Shown: positions 9,837 to 21,108, counted from the first letter of the stretch. The stretch is DNA of 61,143 bases from Burkholderiales bacterium (GCA_014860445.1 JACZJT010000002.1:1-61143); one strand, 5' to 3'. Notes: generated from the letters alone by a model not told the origin. A program made the numbers and translations.

Positions 9837-12800
9837 ATGCATCTGCCGGTACCGCGTCTCATGACCCACCTGCTGATTGCCGAGGACCACGAGGAGAACC
9901 GCAATCTCCTGCGGCTGCTGCTCGAAGTGAACGGCTACCGGGTGACGGCTGCCGGCGACGGACTGGAGGCGCTGGCCGCCGCAGAGCGCGATCCGCCCGA
10001 CGCCATCGTCTCCGACGTGTTGATGCCGAAGCTCGACGGTTTCGAGTTGTGTCGCGCCTGGATGCAGGACGCCCGGCTCAGGAGCATTCCGTTCATTTTC
10101 TACTCCGCGACCAATGTGCGCGCGGAAGACGAGCAATTCGCCAGGGCGCTGGGCGCGGTGCGTTATCTGATCAAGCCGCTGGAGGCCCCGGTCTTGCTGA
10201 AGGAACTGCGCACCGTGCTGCGACAGCGCAATGCGCACGCCGCCCCCGGCGCGGACGCGCTGCCAGACGACGCCGTTTTCCACGCCCTCCACGAGTCCGC
10301 GCTGGCGCGCAAGCTCGGGGACAAGATTGCCCAACTCGAGGTCGCGAACCGCAAGCTGCAGGAGAGTGAGGCGCGGTTTCGCAGTCTGACCGCGATGTCG
10401 TCGGATTTCTACTGGGAAAGCGATACCGAGCACCGGCTCACCAGACGCGCCTCGGCGAACAAGAAGGTGAGCACGGTTTCGGTGTTCCAGCGTGGCGCTC
10501 AAATCGGCGAGCGCCGCTGGGAAATTCCGCATCTTTCGCCCGACGCAACCGGCTGGGACGCGCACCGGGCCGTACTCGACGCGCATCTTCCATTCCGCGA
10601 TTTCGAGCTGTCGCGGCTTGGGGACGATGACACGGTGCGGCATATTTCTATCAGCGGCGATCCTGTGTTCGATGCCTCAGGCGCATTCCTGGGCTACCGC
10701 GGGGTCGGAACGGACATCACAGAACGCAAGCAGGCGCTGGAGGCGACACGCGAGCTGACTGAGCGCCTCATGACGACGCTCGAGAGCATCACCGATGCGT
10801 TTTTCACCGTGGACCGGGAATGGCGGTTCACCTTCCTCAACCGCGAGGCGGAGCGGCTGCTCGCGCGCACGCGCGCGGAACTGATCGGCCGGAACTTTTG
10901 GACGGAGTTCCCCGGCACCATCGCCTCGGCCTTCGAGCGCGAATACCGCCGGGCGATGGCGGACAAGGAAACCGTAACTTTCGAGGAATTCTACCCGCCG
11001 CTTAAAGCATGGTTCGGTGTCCGTGCCTATCCCTCGGAGCAGGGCCTGGCGGTGTATTTCCGCGACGTCACCGAGACAAAGCGGATTGCGGAGGAAATGG
11101 CATCCAAGAACACCCTGTTGCAGACGCAGCAGGAAACTTCGCCCGATGCCGTTCTGGTGGTCGATGAGAACGGACATATCCTCTCCTACAATCGTAATTT
11201 CATCGATTTGTGGCGGCTGCCTTCCAAGCTCGTGAGCGCGCGCGTGGTCGCGCCGGTACTCCAATCGGTAGCCGACCAAGTCGAAAATTCAGAAGGATTT
11301 GTCGCCCGGGCCCGATATCTGAACGAACCCCGCGAAGACAAGAGCCGCGACGAATTATCGCTGAAAGATGGCAGGATAATCGACCGGTATTCCGCTCCAG
11401 CCTTTGGCGCCGACCGCAAGTATTACGGGCGCGTCTGGTATTTTCGCGACATCACCGAACAAAAAAGAGCCGAGCAGAGGTTCAAGGACCTGCTGGAGTC
11501 CGCGCCGGACGCGATGGTGATCGTCAACCGCGACACCGAAATGGTATTGGTCAACGCCCAGGCGGTCAGGCTGTTCGGCTGGCGCCGCGAGGAACTGCTG
11601 GGGCGGAAAATCGACATACTCCTGCCGGAACGCTTCCGCCGCAAGCATCCGGAAAACGCGGCCGCCTATTTAGCGCAACCGCAGGCACGGGCTATGGGCG
11701 CGGGCCTGAACTTGTCCGGACTGCGCAAGGACGGCAGCGAGTTCCCGGTGGAAATCAGCCTGAGCCCGCTCGAGACAGACGAAGGCACCCTGGTGATTAC
11801 CGCCATTCGCGACATCACCGAGCGCAAGCAGGCAGCGCACGCGCTTCAAACAAGCGAAGAGCGCTTCAAGACCATCTTCGCGGAGGCGCCTTTGGGCATT
11901 GCCCTGATCGATTCGCTCGCCGGAAACATCTACGAATTCAACCCGCGTTTCGCTGCGATCGCCGGCCGGTCAACGAAAGAGATCGCGAATATCGACTGGT
12001 TGCAAATCACCCATCCCGATGACGTGCAGGCAGATCTGGACAATATGGCTCTGTTGAATGCCGGGAAGATAAACGGATTTCAGATGGAAAAGCGCTATCT
12101 TCATCCCGATGGCACCGTCGCCTGGATCGACATGACGATTACCCCGTTCATGATTGAAGACAAAGCCAATCCACGTCATCTCTGCATGATTCAAGACATC
12201 ACCGAACGCAAGGCAGCGGAAATCAGAATCGCACACCTTAACCGCGTATTTGCCGTGCTGAGCGGCATCAACGAGCTGATCGTGCGCGTGTCCGACCGCA
12301 ACGAACTTTTCCGGGAGGCGTGCCGAATTGCAGTCGCCGCAGGCGGGTTCCGCATGGCCTGGATAGGCATTGTCGACCGGCGCGCGACAAAAATCGTCCT
12401 GACCGCCTCGGCGGGCGTGGATGGCGACTTGCTCGCGCGCCTCCAAAACCTGTTTTCATCGGGCGACGGCTCGTCGCTCGGGACGACCGTATCGGCACAG
12501 GCGATCAGGGAAAAGAGAGTCATCGTAACCAACGATTTGCAGCGCAACCCATTGGTCGCGTTCGGCAGGCAATACGCCGAATCCGGAATCCAGTCGATGG
12601 CAATTTTGCCGCTGATGATAGCCGACGAAGCTGTGGGCGTGCTCGCGCTGTACGCCGACCGGCAAGAGTCTTTCCGCGAAGAAGAGCTGAAACTGTTGAC
12701 GGAGCTGACCGGCAACATCGCGTTTGCAATCGAAAATATCAACAGGGAAGAAAAGCTCGCCAAACTCGCGCGCGTGCGCGCGGTATCCAGCGGCATCAAT

Positions 12801-14594
12801 GCCGCGATTATCCGCATTCAGAATCGTGAGGTGCTCTTCAAGGAGGCGTGCCGGATCGCGGTCGAAGAAGGCGGATTCCGCATGTCCCTGATCGCCACCG
12901 CCGATCGGAACACGATGAAGATCGTGCCGGTCGCCACAGCGGGAAAGGATGACGCTCTCCTCGGCAACATCGAACGCATCCTGTCTTCCGCCGAAGATGC
13001 GCCCACCACCATGCTGGCCCGATCGATCAGGGAGAAAAGGGCAATTGTGTCCAACGACTCCCAAAACGACGCGCGGGTCCTGTTCGGCGAACAATACACC
13101 GAAGCCGCCGTACGTTCGATGGCGGTATTGCCGCTGATTGTCGCGGATGAAGCCGCCGGCGTGCTCGCACTTTATTCGGGGGAAAGCGGATTTTTCGATG
13201 ACGAAGAGATGAGTCTCCTGATCGGAGTAGCCGGCGACATCGCATTCGCGCTGGATCATATCGAAAAGACGGAAAAACTCGACTACCTCGCCTATTACGA
13301 TGCGCTCACCGGGCTCGCGAACCGCAACCTGTTTCTCGAGCGCGCAACGCAGTACCTGCGCATCGCCACCGGCGGCGGGCACAAGCTGGCCGTATTCCTG
13401 ATCGACCTGGAGCGCTTCAAGAACATCAACGACAGCCTCGGCCGGTCTGCCGGCGACGCACTGCTGCTGCAGGTGGCGCAGTGGCTGACGCGCACCACGG
13501 GGGATGCCAACCTGCTGGCCCGGATAGACGCGGACCATTTTGCCTTGCTGCTGCCGCATATACGGCAGGAAGGCGACGTCGCGGCGCTTCTTGAAAAAAC
13601 CATGGCCGTCTTCCTGGAGCATCCGTTCCACCTGAACGACGCCCTGTTCCACGTCCCCGCCAGGGTCGGCGCGGCGGTGTTCCCGGACGACGGCGCCGAC
13701 GCCGAGACCTTGTTCAAGAACGCCGAGGCTGCTCTAAAGAAGGCAAAGGCGAGTGGCGATCGCTACCTGTTTTACGCACAAAGAATGACTGACTCCGTCG
13801 CTACCAAGCTCAGCCTGGAGAATCAACTTCGGCTGGCGCTGAAGGACGGGGAATTTGTGCTGCATTACCAGCCCAAGGTGAACCTCGTCAGCGGCAAGCT
13901 CACCGGAGCGGAGGCACTGATCCGCTGGAACGATCCGCGCACCGGCCTGATGCCGCCGGGACGCTTCATCCCGATCCTGGAGGAAACCGGACTGATCCAC
14001 GAGGTCGGGCGCTGGGCGCTGCGCCAGGCCATGGAAGACTACCTGCGCTGGCGCGCGGCGGGCCTGCCCGCCGTGCGCGTCGCGGTGAACGTGTCGGCAC
14101 TGCAACTGCGCAATCGTGATTTCATTGATGAAATCAGACGGGCCATCGGTATGGACGAGCAGGCAGCGGGCGGGCTGGAGCTGGAAATCACCGAAAGCCT
14201 GATCATGGCGGACGTCAAGGGTTCGATCGCCAGCCTGAAGGCGATTCGAGACCTGGGCGTATCGATAGCCATCGACGATTTCGGCACCGGCTTCTCCTCG
14301 CTCAGCTATCTCGCGAAATTGCCGGTGGACACGCTGAAAATAGACCGCTCCTTTGTAATCGACATGACCGCGGCAGCGGAGGGACTGGCGCTGGTGTCCA
14401 CCATCATCAGCCTGGCGCATTCGCTGAAACTCAAGGTGGTCGCCGAGGGTGTGGAAACAGAGGAGCAATCGCGCCTGCTGCGTTTGCTCGCCTGCGACGA
14501 AATGCAGGGCTTCCTGTTCAGCAAACCGGTGCCGGCGGAAATCTTCGAAGCAAGATTCCTGGCTCCGCTTGCGCCGGGCGACAAACAAAAGTGA
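9837..14594 (+). CDS. REC-multi-PAS-GAF-GAF-GGDEF-EAL c-di-GMP phosphodiesterase
   Basis: 1,585 residues. A receiver domain (~8-130, acceptor Asp in VSDVLMPK, Lys in LIKP) is followed by about five PAS domains (~180-795), two GAF domains (~800-1145), a GGDEF fold with ADHFA in place of the active motif, and an EAL domain with intact motifs ([26 protein letters not shown]). It is predicted to be a phosphodiesterase controlled by phosphorylation. From the PAS at ~180 and again from the GAF pair onward it parallels the preceding gene, so the two arose by tandem duplication. ATG 9861 ([13 protein letters not shown]) is an alternative start that fits the receiver fold better. Its stop overlaps the next start (GTGA). 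Confidence 0.87.
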   Translation: MHLPVPRLMTHLLIAEDHEENRNLLRLLLEVNGYRVTAAGDGLEALAAAERDPPDAIVSDVLMPKLDGFELCRAWMQDARLRSIPFIFYSATNVRAEDEQFARALGAVRYLIKPLEAPVLLKELRTVLRQRNAHAAPGADALPDDAVFHALHESALARKLGDKIAQLEVANRKLQESEARFRSLTAMSSDFYWESDTEHRLTRRASANKKVSTVSVFQRGAQIGERRWEIPHLSPDATGWDAHRAVLDAHLPFRDFELSRLGDDDTVRHISISGDPVFDASGAFLGYRGVGTDITERKQALEATRELTERLMTTLESITDAFFTVDREWRFTFLNREAERLLARTRAELIGRNFWTEFPGTIASAFEREYRRAMADKETVTFEEFYPPLKAWFGVRAYPSEQGLAVYFRDVTETKRIAEEMASKNTLLQTQQETSPDAVLVVDENGHILSYNRNFIDLWRLPSKLVSARVVAPVLQSVADQVENSEGFVARARYLNEPREDKSRDELSLKDGRIIDRYSAPAFGADRKYYGRVWYFRDITEQKRAEQRFKDLLESAPDAMVIVNRDTEMVLVNAQAVRLFGWRREELLGRKIDILLPERFRRKHPENAAAYLAQPQARAMGAGLNLSGLRKDGSEFPVEISLSPLETDEGTLVITAIRDITERKQAAHALQTSEERFKTIFAEAPLGIALIDSLAGNIYEFNPRFAAIAGRSTKEIANIDWLQITHPDDVQADLDNMALLNAGKINGFQMEKRYLHPDGTVAWIDMTITPFMIEDKANPRHLCMIQDITERKAAEIRIAHLNRVFAVLSGINELIVRVSDRNELFREACRIAVAAGGFRMAWIGIVDRRATKIVLTASAGVDGDLLARLQNLFSSGDGSSLGTTVSAQAIREKRVIVTNDLQRNPLVAFGRQYAESGIQSMAILPLMIADEAVGVLALYADRQESFREEELKLLTELTGNIAFAIENINREEKLAKLARVRAVSSGINAAIIRIQNREVLFKEACRIAVEEGGFRMSLIATADRNTMKIVPVATAGKDDALLGNIERILSSAEDAPTTMLARSIREKRAIVSNDSQNDARVLFGEQYTEAAVRSMAVLPLIVADEAAGVLALYSGESGFFDDEEMSLLIGVAGDIAFALDHIEKTEKLDYLAYYDALTGLANRNLFLERATQYLRIATGGGHKLAVFLIDLERFKNINDSLGRSAGDALLLQVAQWLTRTTGDANLLARIDADHFALLLPHIRQEGDVAALLEKTMAVFLEHPFHLNDALFHVPARVGAAVFPDDGADAETLFKNAEAALKKAKASGDRYLFYAQRMTDSVATKLSLENQLRLALKDGEFVLHYQPKVNLVSGKLTGAEALIRWNDPRTGLMPPGRFIPILEETGLIHEVGRWALRQAMEDYLRWRAAGLPAVRVAVNVSALQLRNRDFIDEIRRAIGMDEQAAGGLELEITESLIMADVKGSIASLKAIRDLGVSIAIDDFGTGFSSLSYLAKLPVDTLKIDRSFVIDMTAAAEGLALVSTIISLAHSLKLKVVAEGVETEEQSRLLRLLACDEMQGFLFSKPVPAEIFEARFLAPLAPGDKQK

Positions 14595-16147
14595 CGAAGC
14601 CGAACATGGTCGACTTGCCGGCCGACGAAGCAACATTGAAGGACACTTCGATTCCAGCTTCGACACCGGGGCATTGGTTCAGTCATGTAATTGAATCACG
14701 CTTCCTGTTTCCGGCGATAGCCGTTGTCGCGCTGGCCGCGATCTGGGTGACGACCCTGAAACTTATCGAATTCGAACGTGCGGCGGCGCAGCAATCCGCA
14801 GCGACATTGAGCCACTCACTGGCCCAGACTTATGAATCACAGGTTGTGCGCGCGCTGCGCGAAATCGATCAGACCCTGAAGACCGTCAAAGCTGCATACA
14901 AAGTCTGGGGCATGCAGGAAGTGCTGCCGAAGTTAAAATCCAGGGATCTGTTGCCGCCGGCGCTGGTGTTCGTTGTCAGTATTGCGGACAGCAGCGGCGA
15001 TGTCCTGGCCAGCACCAGTTCCTCCAGGATGTCCAATGTCGCCGACAAAGATTTATTCCAGAGCCAGCGTGAGACAGATGCCATCTCGATCAGTCGTGCG
15101 CGACTTGACCCGGAGACTGGGGTATGGGTTCTGACGATCAGCCGCAGGCTCAATATGGCGGGCGAAACGTTTTCCGGCATTGTGATGCTCTCGGTCGATG
15201 CGGCCTATTTCGTCAGCGGCTATGAAAACGCGATTCTGGCCGAGCATGGCATGCTCGGCATTATCGGCAGCGACGGTGTTTTCCGTGTCAGGCGCAGCGG
15301 AAAAACAGTCACCGCCAACGACAGGTCTCATTACCGAATACCGGTAATTCATGCCGAGGATGAGGCGCACATCGAAACCACGCCACAAACCAACGCCTGG
15401 GATGGCGTGCGGCGCTACACCAGTGCACGCGAGGTCTATGGTTTCCCAGTGGTTGTGATCGCCGGATTATCGGAGGACGAGCAACTGGCGGCCGTTCGGC
15501 ACAGCAAACAAATTTATCTGTGGCGGGCCGCAGTCGCCAGCCTTGTGGTGATCCTGCTTATCGCGGTGATGGGGCGCATGAGCCATCAGCTTGCGTTGAA
15601 CCGCCAGCGCGCCGTCGCGCACCATATTGCCCATGCAGCGCGTGTCGAATACATCGCCTATCACGACAGCCTCACGACGCTGCCGAATCGCAGCCTGTTC
15701 AGCAAGCTGCTGGGCCATAGCATCAGCCAGGCACATCGCTACAAACGGCAACTGGCAGTGCTGTTTCTCGATCTGGACCATTTCAAGAACATCAACGACA
15801 CGCTCGGGCACGAGGCCGGCGACCAATTGCTGCGGGAAGTCGCGGCAAGACTCAAGAATTGTCTGCGCGACAGCGACACCGTGGCGCGACTGGGTGGCGA
15901 CGAGTTTGTCGTCATGCTGTCTGAACTGGATGTGGAAAAATATGCGGCGACCGTGGCCCGGAAGATTCTTGCCGCCGTCGCCGGGCCATTTGTCCTCGCC
16001 GGTCAGGCGCGTAGCGTTACGGCTAGTATCGGGATCAGCACCTACCCGCAAGACGGCCTGGACGAACAGACTCTGACCAAGAACGCAGATGTCGCGATGT
16101 ACAAGGCAAAAGAGGGGGGCAAGAACAACTTCCGGTTCTATTCCTAG
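14591..16147 (+). CDS. Membrane diguanylate cyclase with periplasmic sensor domain
   Basis: 518 residues. One membrane helix near residue 40, a periplasmic Cache/PDC-like sensor domain (~60-295), a second helix (~297-318) and a GGDEF domain (~355-518). The active motif GGDEF is intact, and RDSD five residues before it is the inhibitory I-site, so this is predicted to make c-di-GMP with product feedback. The start is GTG 14591 overlapping the previous TGA; ATG 14606 is an alternative. It provides the synthase next to two phosphodiesterases in the same operon. Confidence 0.88.
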   Translation: MTKPNMVDLPADEATLKDTSIPASTPGHWFSHVIESRFLFPAIAVVALAAIWVTTLKLIEFERAAAQQSAATLSHSLAQTYESQVVRALREIDQTLKTVKAAYKVWGMQEVLPKLKSRDLLPPALVFVVSIADSSGDVLASTSSSRMSNVADKDLFQSQRETDAISISRARLDPETGVWVLTISRRLNMAGETFSGIVMLSVDAAYFVSGYENAILAEHGMLGIIGSDGVFRVRRSGKTVTANDRSHYRIPVIHAEDEAHIETTPQTNAWDGVRRYTSAREVYGFPVVVIAGLSEDEQLAAVRHSKQIYLWRAAVASLVVILLIAVMGRMSHQLALNRQRAVAHHIAHAARVEYIAYHDSLTTLPNRSLFSKLLGHSISQAHRYKRQLAVLFLDLDHFKNINDTLGHEAGDQLLREVAARLKNCLRDSDTVARLGGDEFVVMLSELDVEKYAATVARKILAAVAGPFVLAGQARSVTASIGISTYPQDGLDEQTLTKNADVAMYKAKEGGKNNFRFYS

Positions 16148-16265
16148 AAGCCGAACACCAGCTCAATCGAACGCCGTAGCCTAGAGTCGGGCCTGCGGCA
16201 GGCGCCGGGGCGAAACGAATTTCAGCTTTACTGTCAAACCAAACGGGATATCCGCATCGGTCGGG

Positions 16266-16709
16266 TTATTTGGTGAGCACGACTTTCACACTGTCGTCCA
16301 CGAGCTTCTGCTCGATGTAGCCGATAGCGTCAGGGTGTTTGGCAATGAACTTTTTTACTTCGACGCCATTCGATGCTTCCCGCGGCGGCTGGCCCTGGCC
16401 TGTGAAGATGATCTTCGACCAGAATGCCTTGATCTGAGCGGGAGACTTGCCGGTGAAACTGAGATAGAACTCGTCGCGCTCGGAAGAATTCTCGACATGA
16501 TCGATGGGCAGGACTTCGCGGCCGTCGGGGAAACGAGTCATTTTGCCCAGAAACATGTCCGCGATCTGGCTCTTCGTCAAGCTACTCACCGGGTTTTTGG
16601 CGGCGACCACCGCAACCACCTCGGCCGATGCCGCAGCGGAGCCAAAACCCAAGGACAGCCCGAAGGTGATAAAGCCGATGTGGCACATGTTGATCATGAT
16701 TGACTTCAT
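16266..16709 (-). CDS. Small periplasmic phosphate-binding-like protein
   Basis: 147 residues with an N-terminal signal peptide ending near SAAASA, then a short PstS-like periplasmic binding fold (KSQIADMFLGK, ..FWSKIIFTGQGQPP.., IGYIE). Such half-length proteins are usually annotated as phosphate ABC transporter substrate-binding proteins, but the ligand is unproven and no ABC permease is nearby. The start overlaps the stop of the upstream porin gene (ATGA), so the two form an operon. Confidence 0.75.
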   Translation of the reverse strand: MKSIMINMCHIGFITFGLSLGFGSAAASAEVVAVVAAKNPVSSLTKSQIADMFLGKMTRFPDGREVLPIDHVENSSERDEFYLSFTGKSPAQIKAFWSKIIFTGQGQPPREASNGVEVKKFIAKHPDAIGYIEQKLVDDSVKVVLTK

Positions 16710-17956
16710 CAGAATACGAAGTCCATCGTGGCGCTGAACACGTTGACCTTGCCACCCGGCTGAAAACCAGGCTGCAAATTGCTCAGTACGCCGGATGAGC
16801 CGGCGCCGATGCGGGTGTGATCATATTGCAGCTTGAGGGCGGCATTCTTCGCGAAATCCCAGCGCCCGCCGATGGACAGGGTGTTCTGAACCGGTTTTAG
16901 GCTCAAGAGCGAATTGAGGGCGGCATTGAGGCCGGCTGCCGGCCCTATCAAGGGCGGGGGCAGGGAGGACAGGTTCAAGCCGGGATCGGAGAGATTGTCC
17001 GCCCTCGCCTCGCCATACGTGATGTAGGGCGTGAACTTCCCATGCCGATAGCCGCCGCTCAGGTACCAGCCCGTTCCCTTGCCAATGAAGGAATGGGTGA
17101 CTAATTGGGCCGCTTCACCCATCACGAACCACTGGCCGGGATCGTAGCGTGCACCCAGTGTGGTGACGTATATGGCTCTGTTGTCAGCATTGTATTTGTC
17201 TGCGATGGCAATGCCTTGCGGCCCAAACTGCCTGAAGGCGTCGAAAATTGGCCTGGTGCTATCCAGAGTTATATGACTTGGTTCGTAGCTGATGTGCACA
17301 GTGAGGGCGTGATATTCACCGGTATACGTCAGGCCCCACGCGTGCCTTGCTTTGATATTGCCGGTGTTGTTTGGTAAATCGCGGTCGAGTTTACCGTAGC
17401 GAGCCTGCAGAATATTCGTGAGGTCACCGATGCGCATCTGGTAGCTTGCATCAACGCCGTCGCTGGAGGTGACCGGTGCCTGGCGATAGACCTCCAGTGG
17501 CGGACGCACCCAAGGATAGGTATAAGCCACTTTGCGGGTGTCGGAAAACAGGAGGGTGGGCAGCACGATGCGGCCGACGCGCACGCTGGAATCCGGCGTG
17601 AGCTGATACTTGATATTCGCCCACTCCACATGGGGCCGGTAGCTATTGTCGTAATTCTGCTCCGATATGACCTGTAACACCGCCGAGAGCTTCGGGGTGA
17701 AATTGGCGGTGACTTGCCCCCCGATCAGGCTGTCGACGCCTGCGCTCCACGCATGGCTGTAGCCGGCGCCGTTGGGCTTGAGTATGGAAGAGGTAAAGTC
17801 CGCCTGCCGCTCGCTGGAGTGAACCACGCCCAGGGTGCCGAAGCCGCTGAATGAAAACTTCTGTGCTTCGACATCGTCGGCGCTTGCGCCAGCGGCGTAC
17901 AGCACCGTCGCAAGCAGGGCGATGAGAGTGCGTTTGTGCGATATGTGTTCAATCAT
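16709..17956 (-). CDS. Porin-like outer-membrane beta-barrel protein
   Basis: 415 residues: a signal peptide (LIALLATVLYAAGASA), then FSFSGFGTLGVVHS, many alternating amphipathic strands and a C-terminal Phe (DFVF), as expected for an outer-membrane barrel. A general porin-like fold is likely; the substrate is unknown. It is co-translated with the small phosphate-binding-like protein downstream, which suggests joint uptake or sensing of an anion. Confidence 0.7.
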   Translation of the reverse strand: MIEHISHKRTLIALLATVLYAAGASADDVEAQKFSFSGFGTLGVVHSSERQADFTSSILKPNGAGYSHAWSAGVDSLIGGQVTANFTPKLSAVLQVISEQNYDNSYRPHVEWANIKYQLTPDSSVRVGRIVLPTLLFSDTRKVAYTYPWVRPPLEVYRQAPVTSSDGVDASYQMRIGDLTNILQARYGKLDRDLPNNTGNIKARHAWGLTYTGEYHALTVHISYEPSHITLDSTRPIFDAFRQFGPQGIAIADKYNADNRAIYVTTLGARYDPGQWFVMGEAAQLVTHSFIGKGTGWYLSGGYRHGKFTPYITYGEARADNLSDPGLNLSSLPPPLIGPAAGLNAALNSLLSLKPVQNTLSIGGRWDFAKNAALKLQYDHTRIGAGSSGVLSNLQPGFQPGGKVNVFSATMDFVF

Positions 17957-18376
17957 GCCAACTCCAGGTCAGGATTGAGCAGCCGTATTGCTTTGAAGAA
18001 CGGCATAATCAAGCAACGACTTCTACCCGTTCCATGAACTACGCTCTGTGCGGCAACACACATTGTGGCGGGAATTGTTTCTCCTCGGGCAGGCCGTCAA
18101 TACGATGCAGGTAGCGATATTCGAATCGCGCTTTCCCGCCTCGCCGGCCGCCGGGTGACGAATCGTGGCGAAGATACCGATAACGGACAGGCAGCCCGCC
18201 GCATTCGCCATATTCGCGCCGGCACCTCGGCATGCGGTTCAACGACCAAGCGCGCTGCTCCGGTTGATCTCAGGTGCATGTCGCCAAACGGCTCCAGAGG
18301 CCCGACGACTATCAGACAGGCCACGACGACGCAGTCCTGTAACTGCCGGATCTGCCTGATTCTCCTGCCGTGAGCC
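17957..18376. other. Intergenic region without a recognised gene
   Basis: 420 bp upstream of the porin gene and downstream of the M48 protease gene. Only short overlapping frames without domain-like content are present. A weak Crp-type palindrome at 18048-18064 (11 of 15) lacks a good -10 at the standard distance. I see no RNA gene or terminator with a T-run. Confidence 0.5.
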
Positions 18377-19192
18377 TCAGCGCCGCGCAGCCGCGTAAAG
18401 CGGCAGCACCGTCGGCAGCAAGGCCTCGATCTCGCGCACCCGGCTTGAATCGGTCGGGTGGCTGCTCAGGAACTCGGGCGGCCTTCCGCCGCTGCTGGCC
18501 TTGCTCATTTTCTGCCACAGGGTCACTCCGGCGCGCGGATCGTAGCCGGCGCGCGCGGTGAGTTCCAGGCCGATGCGATCGGCTTCGTTTTCGTCCGTGC
18601 GGCTGAACCGCGTCGCGATCAGGGACTGGTAGGCGACGCCGGCCATGTCGGCGGAACCCTGGCCCAGGCCGAGCAGCGCGGCGCCAAGCCCGATGGCCGA
18701 CTGCGCCGCGATGGCCTGCGACACCTGCTCGCGCGAGTGCTCACGCAGCGCGTGCGAAATCTCATGCCCCATGACGACCGCGATTTCGGCGTCGCTCAGA
18801 TTGAGCTGACTGATCAGGCCGGAATAGAACATGATCTTGCCGCCCGGCATGCAGTAGGCATTGAGTTCATTGCTGGTGATCACGTTGACTTCCCAGTTCC
18901 AGCCCGGCGCATCGGCACGGAACACGCGCGTCTGCGGTTCGATGCGTGCCGCGATGGCTTGAACCCGATGCAGCATCGCGCGATCGGTATTGAGCGTCCC
19001 CTTCGCGCCGGCATCGGCTTTCAGCTTGTTGTAGCCCTGCGCTGCCATCTGGTCGAGTTGCTGCGAGGAGACCAGCATCAGTTGTTTGCGCTCGGCGCCC
19101 ACCGAGCCGCCCGAGGTGGTGGTCTGGCAGCCGCCCAGGGCCAGCGTCGACAATGACAGAGCCATGACCGCTGCGATCCGTAGACTATGCAT
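18377..19192 (-). CDS. M48-family metalloprotease lipoprotein
   Basis: 271 residues. A lipoprotein signal with lipobox-like LALGGC is followed by a peptidase M48 domain. The zinc motif HEISH (in VVMGHEISHALREHS) and the third ligand region NEADRIGLE are both present, so it should be an active periplasmic protease of the LoiP/BepA-like group that acts on outer-membrane proteins. It is monocistronic as far as visible. Confidence 0.88.
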   Translation of the reverse strand: MHSLRIAAVMALSLSTLALGGCQTTTSGGSVGAERKQLMLVSSQQLDQMAAQGYNKLKADAGAKGTLNTDRAMLHRVQAIAARIEPQTRVFRADAPGWNWEVNVITSNELNAYCMPGGKIMFYSGLISQLNLSDAEIAVVMGHEISHALREHSREQVSQAIAAQSAIGLGAALLGLGQGSADMAGVAYQSLIATRFSRTDENEADRIGLELTARAGYDPRAGVTLWQKMSKASSGGRPPEFLSSHPTDSSRVREIEALLPTVLPLYAAARR

Positions 19193-19257
19193 GATGTTCC
19201 CCGCGGTGTGAGTTGATCAAAAGAATACGTCGGCCTGCGTGCGGTCCGCTGCGCGTA

Positions 19258-19468
19258 CCGTGCATTTTGCGCAATTGTTGTCCCTTCGACGACGGTGATC
19301 TGTGCGCTCGCGTACATACGCGACGGAACATTTCCTCTACGCTCGGATTTGCCTATGAAACCCTTGTCGCGGGCAGCCGCCGCAATTGTTCAGTCGACTC
19401 CGCACGAGTGCGAATTCTCAGGTTCGTGGACTGCGTGCGGCATCGTCGCGCCGCGTTCAACGCGCTGA
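19258..19468 (+). pseudogene. Relic of the 5' end and promoter of the Mla permease gene
   Basis: This stretch aligns without gaps to 21012-21199 at a constant offset of 1,754 bp, covering upstream sequence, the Crp-type promoter and the first ~30 codons of the Mla permease gene. From ATG 19355 it reads MKPLSRAAAAIVQ...FSGSWTACGI against MNSVSPAPAAIAQ...LSGSWTARGI in the intact gene, then stops after 37 codons. The tail GTTCAACGCGCTG recurs inside the intact gene near 21617, which suggests an internal deletion. The relic now forms the leader of the diguanylate cyclase gene. Confidence 0.8.
19302..19343 (+). promoter_or_regulatory. Crp-type promoter duplicated in front of the diguanylate cyclase gene
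   Basis: GTGCGCTCGCGTACATA at 19302-19318 matches the consensus at 14 of 15, and the -10-like TACGCT sits at 19338-19343, 29.5 bases from the centre. It is the copy of the promoter at 21056-21097. Predicted transcription starts near 19350 and would run through the relic into the gene at 19507. Confidence 0.6.
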
Positions 19469-19506
19469 CCCGTTCAGAATAAGAATTTCCCAGGGGAACG
19501 ATTACG

Positions 19507-20991
19507 ATGTCGATTTCGGGCAAAGGACGAATCTTCTCCTCGCCGTCGTTGACCGACGTGTATCCGGAACTGGTCGACAATCAGCATGTTTCGGTGCTGA
19601 AAATAACGATCTGGGTGATGCTGGCCGGGGCCGTGGCGCTGATCGCCACGTTAAGCATTTCTCCGGGAAGCGTGTCGCCGTGGCGCGTGTCTGCACCCGC
19701 GCTGCTTCTTGTGCTTGCGCTCGCCGCGCATCTTGTCCTGCGCTATCGGGGAGCAATCGCCGCGATGCGGCTGCTCACCGTGGGCGGCTGGGCGCTTGCG
19801 ACCGCCGTAAGCATGGCCACGGAAGGCGTGCGCACGCCGATCCTGCTGTCATATCCGATGTTGGTAATTTTCTCCGGTTGGATGTTGGGCGCCCGCTATG
19901 GCGTAGGACTGTATATCGCCAGCAGCATCGCCGTCATTGCCATGGCCATCGGGCAATCGATGGACGTCTTCGGAGGCGCAGCCTCTCTCCCCCCGGCAGT
20001 CATGGCGCTGGCCTATCTGGTCGCGATGACGTTGAGCGTCACGATGACTATCTATCTGGTGCGCTCGTTCCACCAAAGCTATGCCCAATATCGCATCCTT
20101 ACCGAGAACATAAAGGATGTGGTAGGGATCATGGATACCGAAACATTGCACTTCCGCTACCTCAGCCCTTCGGTGCAGAGGCTGCTCGGGTACACGCCGC
20201 AAGAGCTGCTCGCCGTGCCGGCGACGCACGCGCTCGGGGCCGACGCCGGCGCGCGCCTGAGTCATCTAATACGCAGCAGGGCGCAGAGCCTGCTCTCGGA
20301 CGGGGCGCTTCCGCGCACCGATTACACCGACGAAGTCAAGCTATCGCGCAAGGACGGCTCCACCGTCTGGACCGAGGTGATCAGCAGCTACTACCGCAAT
20401 CCGGACAACGGCCGGGTCGAAACCCGCGGCGTGGCGCGCGACATCGGCGAACGCAAGCAGATGGAGCTGGCATTGCGGGAATTGGCCACGACGGATTTCC
20501 TCACCGGCATTTCCAACCGGCGCCATTTCATTGCGCAGCTGGACCATGAGCTGCTCCGGTTGCAGCGGCTCGAAGCACAGCGCGCGGCGGTACTGATGCT
20601 CGACCTGGACCACTTCAAGGGGATCAACGACCGCTTTGGGCACGCGACGGGCGACGCGATGCTGAAACACTTCGTCACGTTGATGCGCCGGGAGCTGCGC
20701 AGCATCGATACCGCGGGCCGCGTCGGGGGCGAGGAATTTTCAATCATCCTTCCGGGCGCGGACCTGGCCGGCGCCCAAGTGTTCGCCGAGCGATTGCGGC
20801 TGAAGGTGTCGCAGACTCCCCTGGTGCAGGATGGGGAGATCATTCCGGTTACAGTAAGCATCGGCATCGCCGCACTGGGCGGGGCAGATTCCGATGCCGC
20901 CCTCGATCGCGCCGACCAGGCCCTTTACCGCGCCAAGAAATCCGGGCGCAACCGGGTCGAGCTCGCCGGCGTTGGCGGCAGCGTGAGTTGA
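19507..20991 (+). CDS. Membrane diguanylate cyclase with PAS domain
   Basis: 494 residues: a hydrophobic N-terminal region of several membrane helices (~35-185, MASE-like), a PAS domain (~190-310) and a GGDEF domain (~325-490). The active motif is GGEEF (RVGGEEFSIILPG), preceded at the right distance by RSID, an I-site. Predicted to make c-di-GMP at the inner membrane. GGGGAACG just before ATG 19507 is a usable ribosome site. The gene lies between the relic and the intact copy of the Mla operon promoter, so it was inserted into, or captured by, a duplicated region. Confidence 0.88.
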   Translation: MSISGKGRIFSSPSLTDVYPELVDNQHVSVLKITIWVMLAGAVALIATLSISPGSVSPWRVSAPALLLVLALAAHLVLRYRGAIAAMRLLTVGGWALATAVSMATEGVRTPILLSYPMLVIFSGWMLGARYGVGLYIASSIAVIAMAIGQSMDVFGGAASLPPAVMALAYLVAMTLSVTMTIYLVRSFHQSYAQYRILTENIKDVVGIMDTETLHFRYLSPSVQRLLGYTPQELLAVPATHALGADAGARLSHLIRSRAQSLLSDGALPRTDYTDEVKLSRKDGSTVWTEVISSYYRNPDNGRVETRGVARDIGERKQMELALRELATTDFLTGISNRRHFIAQLDHELLRLQRLEAQRAAVLMLDLDHFKGINDRFGHATGDAMLKHFVTLMRRELRSIDTAGRVGGEEFSIILPGADLAGAQVFAERLRLKVSQTPLVQDGEIIPVTVSIGIAALGGADSDAALDRADQALYRAKKSGRNRVELAGVGGSVS

Positions 20992-21055
20992 CCCAAGCAC
21001 GGCTCGCCGCGCCGTGAATTCGGTCCCGTCGTTGTCCCTGCTACCAGGGCGTTCT

Positions 21056-21097
21056 GTGCGTTCGCGTACATACGGAAAGACGCGTTTCATCTACCCT
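21056..21097 (+). promoter_or_regulatory. Crp-type promoter of the Mla-like operon
   Basis: GTGCGTTCGCGTACATA at 21056-21072 (13 of 15) with TACCCT at 21092-21097, 29.5 bases from its centre. Transcription is predicted near 21104, only about 5 bases before ATG 21109, so the message would be nearly leaderless. Confidence 0.6.
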
Positions 21098-21108
21098 CGA
21101 ATCCACCT

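Noticed and set aside
18048-18064. Weak Crp-type palindrome upstream of the porin gene
   Set aside because: Only 11 of 15 positions match, and the hexamer at the standard distance (TAGAAG) lacks the final T.
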